The position numbers and the translations under genes were made by a program. Shown here piece by piece: positions 23,702-29,976 of a stretch of DNA of 29,976 nucleotides. The stretch's first letter is position 1. The number at the start of each line of letters is the position of its first letter. Under the pieces are notes generated by a model. The model was given only the letters and a program-made list of their open reading frames with translations. It did not search any database and was not told where the DNA came from. Source of the DNA: UBA7672 sp040398465 (GTDB lineage Bacteria > Pseudomonadota > Alphaproteobacteria > Caulobacterales > Hyphomonadaceae); the NCBI GenBank assembly GCA_040398465.1, contig JBBAUA010000043.1, positions 1 through 29,976 on the forward strand, in the 5' to 3' direction.

Positions 23702-24973
23702 ATGATCCAGTTCCTAATGCAGGCCCAGGGGCTCATCGGGCTGGCGCTCGTTGTTGTACTCGCATGGGCCGCGTCCGAGAATCGCGGTCTCAGGCCCTCA
23801 TGGCGCTGGATCGCCGGTGCAGTGGTACTCCAGATCGCCATCGCAGTGATCATCGTCCGGGTCCCATTCATCTGGGACATCATCGGGCTCGCAAACTCAG
23901 CGGTACAAGGTATCGAGAAGGCGACGCTGGCCGGCTCCAGCTACATGTTCGGATATCTTGGCGGCGCGCCGGCGCCCTTTCCCTTGATCGAAGGGCAATC
24001 GCCCCCCGTCATCATCGCATTCCAGATCCTGCCGCTCGTCATTATGCTGTCGGCGCTTGCTGCCCTGTTCTGGCATTGGGGGATTCTCGGAGCAATGGTG
24101 CGGGGCCTGTCATGGGCGCTGCGGCGAACGCTTGGAGTCAGCGGCGTCGTTGGGCTGAGCGCGGGCGCCAACGTCTTTCTGGGCGTGGTCGAGTCGCCAC
24201 TCGTGGTGCGGGCCTATTTCGAGAAGATGAGCCGCGCTGAATTGTTTGCAGTGATGACGCTTGCCATGTCGACAGTCTCAGGAGCGATCCTTGTCCTCTA
24301 TGCCTCGACACTTGCTCCTGTGGTGCCCAATGCCGTCGGGCACATGATTTCGGCATCATTGATCTCGCTTCCTGCCGCCATCCTCATCAGTCGCATCATG
24401 GTGCCGGGGCAAGGGCAGACAGAGGTGGAGGAGGCAAACGCCAAGCTCCGCTACGATAGCAGCATTGATGCGGTTACACGCGGCACAATGGACGGACTCC
24501 AGCTTTTCCTTTCCGTTGTCGCAGTTATCATCGTCGTCTTCGCGCTCGTGAATCTCGTCGACCAGCTCATGGCCATCGCGCCACCGGTGGACGGCGCGCC
24601 GCTCACCTTGCGGCGCGTCTTCGGCTGGCTCTTCTCGCCGCTGATGTGGGCGTTGGGCGTGCCCTGGGACCAGGCGCCGACAGCGGGCAGCCTGATGGGT
24701 ACGAAGGCCATTCTCAATGAGTATGTCGCCTACCTCGACCTTGCTGCCCTTCCTGACGGAGAACTGGATCCGCGCAGCATCCTCATTGTCACATACGCGC
24801 TCTGCGGCTTTGCAAACCTCGCAAGTGTCGGGCTACTCGTGGCGACGATCGGCACGCTGGCTCCGGATCGCCGGTCAGAGGTGGCGGCGCTCGGGATCAA
24901 GTCATGGATCGCCGGCAACCTGGCGAGTGCGATGACAGGTGCAGTGATCGGGCTGGTGAGTTTCCCATCGTGA
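23702..24973 (+). CDS. NupC-type concentrative nucleoside transporter (CNT family)
   Basis: A 423-residue inner-membrane protein with eight or more membrane segments. CNT motifs include LIGLALVVVLAWAASENR at the N-terminus, GANVFLGVVESPLVVRAYFEKMSRAELFAVMTLAMSTVSGAIL in the core (the G-x-x-E-x-P-type substrate loop) and ALCGFANLASVGLLVATIGTLAPDRRSEVAALG near the C-terminus. CNT proteins import nucleosides with protons or sodium; specificity cannot be read. The ATG at 23702 is favoured because the membrane fold begins there, whereas the open frame reaches 23606 with polar residues. It leads a rightward run: the CDP-alcohol transferase gene starts 12 bp after its stop. It is divergent from the porin-like gene. 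Confidence 0.9.
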   Translation: MIQFLMQAQGLIGLALVVVLAWAASENRGLRPSWRWIAGAVVLQIAIAVIIVRVPFIWDIIGLANSAVQGIEKATLAGSSYMFGYLGGAPAPFPLIEGQSPPVIIAFQILPLVIMLSALAALFWHWGILGAMVRGLSWALRRTLGVSGVVGLSAGANVFLGVVESPLVVRAYFEKMSRAELFAVMTLAMSTVSGAILVLYASTLAPVVPNAVGHMISASLISLPAAILISRIMVPGQGQTEVEEANAKLRYDSSIDAVTRGTMDGLQLFLSVVAVIIVVFALVNLVDQLMAIAPPVDGAPLTLRRVFGWLFSPLMWALGVPWDQAPTAGSLMGTKAILNEYVAYLDLAALPDGELDPRSILIVTYALCGFANLASVGLLVATIGTLAPDRRSEVAALGIKSWIAGNLASAMTGAVIGLVSFPS

Positions 24974-24985
24974 TGGATCACCCAC

Positions 24986-25624
24986 ATGTTTGATGCGCTT
25001 CTGCGACCGCTTGTCGACCCGGCGCTCAATCGCGCGGGCCGCCTGATCGCACGCCTTGGGGTGTCTGCAGATCATCTGACACTCGCGGGAGCCTGCTTCG
25101 GGATCGGCGCTGGCGTTGCGATCGCCGCACAGCACTACCTCGCAGGTCTTGGCCTTGTTGTGCTGAGCCGGCTTCTGGACGGCCTGGATGGAGCCGTCGC
25201 AAGGGCAACCGCAACGACCGATTTCGGGGGCTATCTCGATATCGTCTGTGATTTTGTGTTCTATGTAGCTGTGCCAATGGGGTTCGCGTTTGCCGACCCG
25301 GCCAACATGGCGCCTGCGCTTGTGCTGACAGCGAGCTTCGCCCTGACCGGCTCCAGCTTTCTTGCCTACGCCGCCATTGCCGAAAAGCGCGGGCTGACGA
25401 CATCGCGTCATGGCGCGAAAAGCTTCTTCTTCCAGGGCGGTCTTGCCGAGGGCGCGGAGACAATTGTCGCTTTCCTGCTCATGTGCATCCTCCCGCAGCA
25501 CTTTGCCCTGATCTCATGGGTCTTTGCGGGAATGTGCGGCCTTACCGTTGTTCAGCGTGTCATGGCGGCAAGAAAGGCGTTCAGAGGCACGGCATCTCCG
25601 ACGCCGGGGCCTGACCTTGAATAG
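24986..25624 (+). CDS. CDP-alcohol phosphatidyltransferase family membrane enzyme
   Basis: A 212-residue membrane protein with the complete catalytic motif of the family: D65-x2-D68-G-x2-A72-R73-x7-G81-x3-D85-x3-D89, all four aspartates intact. About six hydrophobic segments surround it. Such enzymes join a CDP-activated lipid to an alcohol such as serine, glycerol phosphate, inositol or choline. The length fits a PgsA/PssA-like small member, but the acceptor alcohol is not evident. Downstream motif SRHGAKSFFFQGGLAEGAETIVAF is typical of uncharacterised members of this family. It lies 12 bp after the nucleoside transporter gene and 44 bp before a flavoprotein gene, same strand. Confidence 0.88.
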   Translation: MFDALLRPLVDPALNRAGRLIARLGVSADHLTLAGACFGIGAGVAIAAQHYLAGLGLVVLSRLLDGLDGAVARATATTDFGGYLDIVCDFVFYVAVPMGFAFADPANMAPALVLTASFALTGSSFLAYAAIAEKRGLTTSRHGAKSFFFQGGLAEGAETIVAFLLMCILPQHFALISWVFAGMCGLTVVQRVMAARKAFRGTASPTPGPDLE

Positions 25625-25668
25625 CGTAACGCCCTGCTGCTGGACCTGGACATGCGCCGGGGGGCCGA

Positions 25669-26796
25669 ATGCCAACCGACCGTGACGTCAGACTGGTTCT
25701 GGTTGGCGCAGGCCACGCTCACCTGCATCTTGTGCGGAATGCAGCTCCGCTGCGCGCCGCCGGTATCAGCCCGATTCTGGTCGCGCCGGCCACTTTCCAC
25801 TACTCTGGCCTCGCCACCGGCGTTCTCTCGGGCGCGCTTGCCCCCGGCGATAACACTCTGGACATAGCCCGCCTTGCGGCAGCTTGCGGGATGATGCACG
25901 CGCCGACAACGGCTGATGCTGTTGATCCCGACCGGCGGATTGTCCGTCTGGCTGACGGGCAGGAGCTGCCATACGACGCCGTATCGCTGAACGTCGGCAG
26001 CATCGTCCACGCAATGCCTGGGCTTGTCGATCATCCGGGGGTCTGGACGATCAAGCCGCTGTCGAGACTTGTGCATCTCAGGGCGCATCTCGAAGGCCTG
26101 TCGCAAGCAACCCAGCCTTGCCCGCGCATCGTGGTTGCGGGCGGAGGGCAGAGCGGCTTTGAAGTCTCCGCAGTCCTGGCTGGTCTTTGCATGCGCCTGT
26201 TTGGCCGCCAGTCAGTCACGCTGGTCAGTCCGGATTATTCCATGTCATGGGCTCCGCCCGGCGCCGCGCGTATTCTGCTTGCGTCCTTCAACAAGAGAGG
26301 AATTGCGCGAAAGACAGGGCGGGTCACGGGCATGAGCGATGGCGCCTGCAGGCTCGACGTCGGTGAAGATCTGCCTTGCGACGCCCTTGTTCTCGCGACG
26401 GGTCTTGGCGTGCCCCCACCTGCATCGAACCTTCCTGTTGACCACGACTCCGACGGCCGCGTCATCGTAACCCCTGGGCTCAACGTACCGGACAATCCGC
26501 GGATCTTCGCCGTGGGGGATTGCGCCGCCGTCGCCGGACACAAGCGGCCATTTCTCGGCGTGTTTGGCGTACGCGCCGCACCTGTCCTTCTTCGCAACCT
26601 TTGCGCGATGGCGCGCGGGGAGAGGCTTGACGCATACATTCCGCAGGAGCGTTGGCTGTCGATTCTCGATCTTGGAGACGAAACCGGCCTGGCAATCCGT
26701 CACAGGCTCTGGAGCCGGGGACGATGCGCGCTCCATCTGAAGCGTTGGCTCGACAAGCGATTCCTCGAGCGTATGCGAGGCGTCTACGCGCCGTAG
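25669..26796 (+). CDS. FAD-dependent oxidoreductase of the SelD-N-terminal-domain type
   Basis: A 375-residue NDH-2-like flavoprotein. The first motif, LVLVGAGHAHLHLVRN (residues 9-24), with G-x-G-H-x-H, marks the group found as the N-terminal extension of some selenophosphate synthetases (SelD); here it is free-standing and no SelD follows. A second Rossmann site is RIVVAGGGQSGFEVSAVL, and the FAD site is NPRIFAVGDCAA. TFHYSGLATGVLSG is typical of the group. Electron partners and substrate are unknown; quinone reduction is possible by analogy with NDH-2 and sulfide:quinone reductases. A G6 run just before the ATG at 25669 is a plausible ribosome site. It converges on the TVP38/flavin disulfide reductase pair. 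Confidence 0.85.
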   Translation: MPTDRDVRLVLVGAGHAHLHLVRNAAPLRAAGISPILVAPATFHYSGLATGVLSGALAPGDNTLDIARLAAACGMMHAPTTADAVDPDRRIVRLADGQELPYDAVSLNVGSIVHAMPGLVDHPGVWTIKPLSRLVHLRAHLEGLSQATQPCPRIVVAGGGQSGFEVSAVLAGLCMRLFGRQSVTLVSPDYSMSWAPPGAARILLASFNKRGIARKTGRVTGMSDGACRLDVGEDLPCDALVLATGLGVPPPASNLPVDHDSDGRVIVTPGLNVPDNPRIFAVGDCAAVAGHKRPFLGVFGVRAAPVLLRNLCAMARGERLDAYIPQERWLSILDLGDETGLAIRHRLWSRGRCALHLKRWLDKRFLERMRGVYAP

Positions 26797-26848
26797 TACG
26801 GGGTCTCAGGCAACGTCCCGCAGAACCGATGCGGTCTACAGGCTCCAG

Positions 26849-28270
26849 TCATGCGAGATGCTTGAGAAGCGAAACAACGCGCTGCGTTCGTTTCGAGAAC
26901 AACGCATCGACATACCAGAGGCCCGCCAGGCGCTTGTTGATTTCGCCGCGCGTCGGGTAGGGCATGATCGCGCCTGTGATCTTGCTCAGCTTGATGTTTG
27001 CCGACATTGCCAGTGACCAGAGATGGATGTGATCGCCAGCATGCCGCCCGACCAGGGTGACGCCGAGGATCTTCCCGCCTTTCGATGTCACGAGCTTGGC
27101 AAACCCGCGGGTATCGCCCTCGGCCTGCGCGCGATCATTCTCTGCAAAGGGCAGGGTGATCGTGCGGCACTCCGGACCGTGCCTTGCACGGGCTTCCGTC
27201 TCGCTCAGCCCGATGCTGGCGATCTCGGGGTCGGTATAGGTGACTCGCGGGACGACAAGTTTGTCTGCGTTGACCGGCAGTCCGAAGATCGCGCGACGCA
27301 CGATGAGGGATGCATGCGCCCCCGCAAGGTGCGTGAACTGGCCTCGCCCCGCAACATCGCCCACCGCATAGACGCGCTTGTTGGTCGACCGGAGTGATGT
27401 GTCCGTGACGATGCCCTTGTCGTCGGCGGCAATTCCGCCCTTGTCGAGCGCCAGCGAAGCGATCGAAGGCTTTCGCCCCAACGCAACGAACAGGTGCGAT
27501 CCGTGCAATCGCTTCTGACCTCCAGCGACGTCGATGACGATCTCGGGTCCAGGCTCGACTGACACGACTTTCGCGTGCGGATGGATTTCGACGCCGTCAG
27601 CGACGAGTTGCTGCAGCACGCAGGCCGAGGCTTCCGGATCTTCGCGTCCGAGCGGGGCAGCGGCGTCGACAATCACCACTTCAGCGCCGAGGCGACGGAA
27701 TGCCTGACCCAGCTCCATGCCAATCGGGCCGCCACCGATTACCAGCAGGCGTCGGGGTAACTCTGAAAGCGAGAATATGGTCTCGTTTGTGAGGTAGCTG
27801 ACATTGCTGAGGCCGGTAATTGGCGGAACTAAAGCGGTCGAGCCGGTCGCGATCACGATCTTGCGCGCCTTGACCGCGAGGCTGGCGCTCACCACGGTGT
27901 CGCGACTTTCAAATGCGGCTTGTTCGCGCACAACCCGGACACCGAGGCCCTCGAAACGTTCCTGGCTGTCGACGGGAGCGATCGTTGCGATGGTCCGCGC
28001 GACATGGGCCATCACATCGGAAAAACTGACCTCCACACCTGAGCACTTTACACCAAGAGCGCCGGCGGCGCGCATGGCGGAAGCCTCGGCCGCTGCTGCG
28101 ATCATGGCCTTCGAGGGGACACAGCCATAGTTGAGGCAATCACCACCCATCTCGCCCTTTTCAAACAGCACGACCTTCAGGCCCAGTTGTGCAGCACCAG
28201 CGGCAACTGAAAGGCCCCCGGAACCGGCGCCGATGATCGCGAGGTCCGCCTTGATCCGTTCGCGCGTCAT
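26849..28270 (-). CDS. MerA/LPD-like pyridine nucleotide-disulfide oxidoreductase with altered C-terminal motif
   Basis: A 473-residue flavin disulfide reductase. FAD motif IIGAGSGGL (12-20), redox pair C45-L-N-Y-G-C50 in GGDCLNYGCVPSKA, NAD(P)H site LLVIGGGPIGMELGQAFRRLG, and KRVYAVGDVAG for FAD. The C-terminal dimer domain normally ends with an H-P-T-x-x-E catalytic dyad; here it reads Y438-P-T-R-G-E443, so the catalytic histidine is replaced by tyrosine while the glutamate remains. There are no MerA-type C-terminal paired cysteines. It is therefore unlikely to be lipoamide dehydrogenase or true mercuric reductase. Its ATG overlaps the stop of the TVP38/TMEM64 gene by 4 bp, so the two are translationally coupled, a common pairing in bacteria of unknown purpose. 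Confidence 0.87.
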   Translation of the reverse strand: MTRERIKADLAIIGAGSGGLSVAAGAAQLGLKVVLFEKGEMGGDCLNYGCVPSKAMIAAAAEASAMRAAGALGVKCSGVEVSFSDVMAHVARTIATIAPVDSQERFEGLGVRVVREQAAFESRDTVVSASLAVKARKIVIATGSTALVPPITGLSNVSYLTNETIFSLSELPRRLLVIGGGPIGMELGQAFRRLGAEVVIVDAAAPLGREDPEASACVLQQLVADGVEIHPHAKVVSVEPGPEIVIDVAGGQKRLHGSHLFVALGRKPSIASLALDKGGIAADDKGIVTDTSLRSTNKRVYAVGDVAGRGQFTHLAGAHASLIVRRAIFGLPVNADKLVVPRVTYTDPEIASIGLSETEARARHGPECRTITLPFAENDRAQAEGDTRGFAKLVTSKGGKILGVTLVGRHAGDHIHLWSLAMSANIKLSKITGAIMPYPTRGEINKRLAGLWYVDALFSKRTQRVVSLLKHLA

Positions 28271-28986
28271 GCCTCGGCTACCTTCTTCGCGCGGTAGCGC
28301 TGGAACAGCGTCGTACCCAGGGAGAGCAGGGCAAGCGCGACCAGGGGTCCGAACACTTCAGGTCGCAGCATGACGCCAAGGTCAGGCGTGCCGCCGACTT
28401 CGAGGATTGCACCAATCCCGGCGCCGATCCCACTGTAAATGAAGGTCGCTGGCATGATGCCGATGAGCGTTGCGAGCGCGTAGGCGCGGGCAGGCGCATT
28501 CGCGAGTGCTGCAGCCACGTTGACCAGCCAGAATGGTACGAGCGGGATCAGCCGAAGTGTCAGGATGTAACCGAAAGCGCCCTTGTGGACGCCGTCAATA
28601 ATGCTCTTGAGGCGCCCACCCGACCGCTCAGCCCTGGCGCGGAGCGCGGCGCCAAGCGAGGTTCTGACGATGTAGAAGACAATGATCGCGCCCAGCGTTG
28701 CGCCGATCACGGTCGCAGCGCCGCCGATCCAGGTTCCGAACAGAAAGCCCCCGGCGAGCGTAAGGATGAGCGCGCCTGGAAGGCTCACTGCGGTGGCGGC
28801 TGCATAAACAGCAACAAAACCTGCCAGCGCGAGGAAAAGATTGTCCCGGACGAACCCGCGAAGCGCAGCCTCATTGTCCTGCAGGGTCGACAGGTTGAGA
28901 AATCGGCCCACGCCGGACGCCAGGACGCCGATGATGACGAGGGCGAGGATGACAAGGGGAAGAAAACGCGCAAATCTCTTGAGCAT
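28267..28986 (-). CDS. TVP38/TMEM64 (VTT/DedA-like) membrane protein
   Basis: A 239-residue membrane protein. A first helix near residues 8-30 is followed by the VTT domain: SLPGALILTLAGGFLFGTWIGG, the glycine-rich ATVIGATLGAIIVFYIVR, the conserved FGYILTLRLIPLVPFWLVN re-entrant segment and LATLIGIMPATFIYSGIGAGIG. Members of the wider VTT/DedA group move lipids across membranes; the bacterial TVP38 branch is not well understood. It is first in a two-gene leftward unit, overlapping the flavin disulfide reductase by 4 bp. The ATG at 28986 is preceded by TGAGGAC. A divergent DUF1499 gene begins 191 bp away. Confidence 0.92.
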   Translation of the reverse strand: MLKRFARFLPLVILALVIIGVLASGVGRFLNLSTLQDNEAALRGFVRDNLFLALAGFVAVYAAATAVSLPGALILTLAGGFLFGTWIGGAATVIGATLGAIIVFYIVRTSLGAALRARAERSGGRLKSIIDGVHKGAFGYILTLRLIPLVPFWLVNVAAALANAPARAYALATLIGIMPATFIYSGIGAGIGAILEVGGTPDLGVMLRPEVFGPLVALALLSLGTTLFQRYRAKKVAEA

Positions 28987-29177
28987 GTCCTCAACCCGTC
29001 CGGAACTCTGACCCTGCGCGACGATCGGCGCCCGGGTCTTGTGGCCTGTCTAGCATCCCTGCTCAAGAAGAGGCACGTTGTTCTGGTGGGCAAGCGTAGG
29101 CTGACACGGCGCCAATGGGGGCCGACAGCTCGACGTCTGACGTGCTGCACGCTGATTGCGAAGAGTCGGAGCAAGAG

Positions 29178-29975
29178 ATGGTTCGTGCGATAATCTGGAT
29201 CGTATCTGTCGTGGCGATACTGGGCGGCCTTGCTGTCCTGGCGGCTGGTCCCGGCACACGCTTCGGTCTCTGGGATTTTCGCGTGGGGCTTGGCATCATC
29301 CAGCTCGCCGCAATTCCTGTTCTGATCGCAACTGCCGCCGCCTTGGTCAGCCTTGGCCTCGCGGTCTGGAAAGCGCGGCGCCTCGCGCCCTTGGCTGTCG
29401 CAGGCCTTCTGGTTGCGGGGGGCGCGGCGGTGGTCCCCTTGCAGATGAAGGCGGCAGCCGACGCCAATCCCTTCATTCACGACATCACGACTGATTTCGA
29501 TTCTCCTCCCGCAATCGTCGCGGCCGCTTCAGCGGCTCGGATGAACCCGGTCGACTATCTTGGAGACGACGCCGTACCCGGCGGAAAAGACGGCCTCACG
29601 GTTTCCAAGGCCCAGACGGCGGCGTTTCCTGACATCGCAGCCCTGGAAATCCCCGGGGATCCTGCTGCTGTGGCTGCGCGAGCCGAAAGCGTGATTGCGG
29701 CAATGGGGATGGAGATCATTCGCGGCGCGCCTGATGCGCCAGGCCCTGCCGACATGATTCAGATCGAAGCGGTCGCGACCTCGCTCTGGTTCGGTTTCAA
29801 GGACGACTTCGTGGTGCGCCTGTCGAAACTGCCTGACGGCGCAACGCGCGTCGATACACGCTCCAAGTCGCGTGTGGGTGTCTCTGACCTTGGTGCGAAT
29901 GCCGCTCGCACGCGACAGTTCCTCAAGGACTTGACGGCGTCGATGCCGGATATGGCTGGCGACACAGCCAGCTAG
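29178..29975 (+). CDS. DUF1499 domain-containing membrane protein
   Basis: A 265-residue protein with three or so N-terminal membrane helices (VRAIIWIVSVVAILGGLAVL; a second near 40-60; a third ending in PLAVAGLLVAGG), then a DUF1499 domain from about residue 96, opening with NPFIHDITTDFDSPP and continuing through PDIAALEIPGD, IIRGAPDAPGPADMIQIEAVATSLWFGFKDDFVVRL and the GATRVDTRSKSRVGVSDLGANAARTRQFL end. The function of DUF1499 is not established. The ATG at 29178 is placed at the start of the first membrane helix, after GAGCAAGAG; an ATG 21 codons upstream adds a polar stretch without merit. The stop lies at the window edge, so the gene is complete. Confidence 0.88.
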   Translation: MVRAIIWIVSVVAILGGLAVLAAGPGTRFGLWDFRVGLGIIQLAAIPVLIATAAALVSLGLAVWKARRLAPLAVAGLLVAGGAAVVPLQMKAAADANPFIHDITTDFDSPPAIVAAASAARMNPVDYLGDDAVPGGKDGLTVSKAQTAAFPDIAALEIPGDPAAVAARAESVIAAMGMEIIRGAPDAPGPADMIQIEAVATSLWFGFKDDFVVRLSKLPDGATRVDTRSKSRVGVSDLGANAARTRQFLKDLTASMPDMAGDTAS

Positions 29976-29976
29976 T

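Noticed and set aside
1..29976. CRISPR array, tRNA, rRNA, insertion sequence, prophage or defence system
   Set aside because: No repeat-spacer pattern, cloverleaf-like end, transposase, integrase or known defence gene was seen by reading both strands; a covariance search for tRNA and ncRNA would be needed to exclude small RNAs.

Overview
This is a gene-dense, GC-rich window that reads as the chromosome of an aerobic alphaproteobacterium. A caulobacterial, hyphomonad or sphingomonad relative is my best guess, from the style of the regulators, the DUF6961-like and DUF6671 proteins and the PQQ/cytochrome polyvinyl-alcohol-dehydrogenase-like enzyme. No rRNA, tRNA, insertion sequence, integrase, phage gene or CRISPR array was seen, so it looks like stable chromosome made of small metabolic cassettes, each with its own regulator.

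Left part (1-9.8 kb): the tail of an acyl-CoA (propionyl-CoA) carboxylase beta subunit; a LysR regulator divergent from an SbtA-type sodium/bicarbonate permease followed by a DUF6671 zinc-ribbon protein; a leftward tetR-SDR-PQQ dehydrogenase cluster divergent from a two-domain VOC (glyoxalase/extradiol fold) exported lipoprotein, with an 11-bp palindrome in the shared promoter; then a divergent pair of a renalase-like flavoprotein and a DCC thiol-disulfide protein.

Middle (9.8-17.7 kb): a small DUF6961-like protein; a 1162-residue secreted multidomain protein (SGNH esterase, RTX repeats, two CBM6-like domains around a Calx-beta domain); and a second-messenger block. That block holds a class III nucleotide cyclase fused to a TolB/FlgO-like domain and TPR-like helices, a Crp/Fnr regulator facing it, and a receiver-like protein with an incomplete active site. 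Two perfect TGTGA-N6-TCACA operators flank the crp-like gene, and its recognition helix matches that of E. coli CRP. This is the best-supported unusual signal in the window.

Right part (17.9-30 kb): an AcuI/YhdH acryloyl-CoA reductase divergent from a complete cobalt-type nitrile hydratase operon (alpha, beta, accessory protein); a YcaQ/AlkX-family DNA glycosylase overlapping an outer-membrane beta-barrel gene; a rightward run of a NupC-type nucleoside transporter, a CDP-alcohol phosphatidyltransferase and an orphan SelD-N-terminus-type flavoprotein; a leftward TVP38/TMEM64-flavin disulfide reductase pair; and a DUF1499 membrane protein that ends at the window edge.

Possible links are inferences only. 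Nitrile hydratase, AcuI and propionyl-CoA carboxylase would fit assimilation of a three-carbon nitrile through acryloyl-CoA and propionyl-CoA. The PQQ dehydrogenase, SDR and VOC proteins would fit periplasmic oxidation of an alcohol polymer or similar xenobiotic. Neither can be settled from sequence reading alone.
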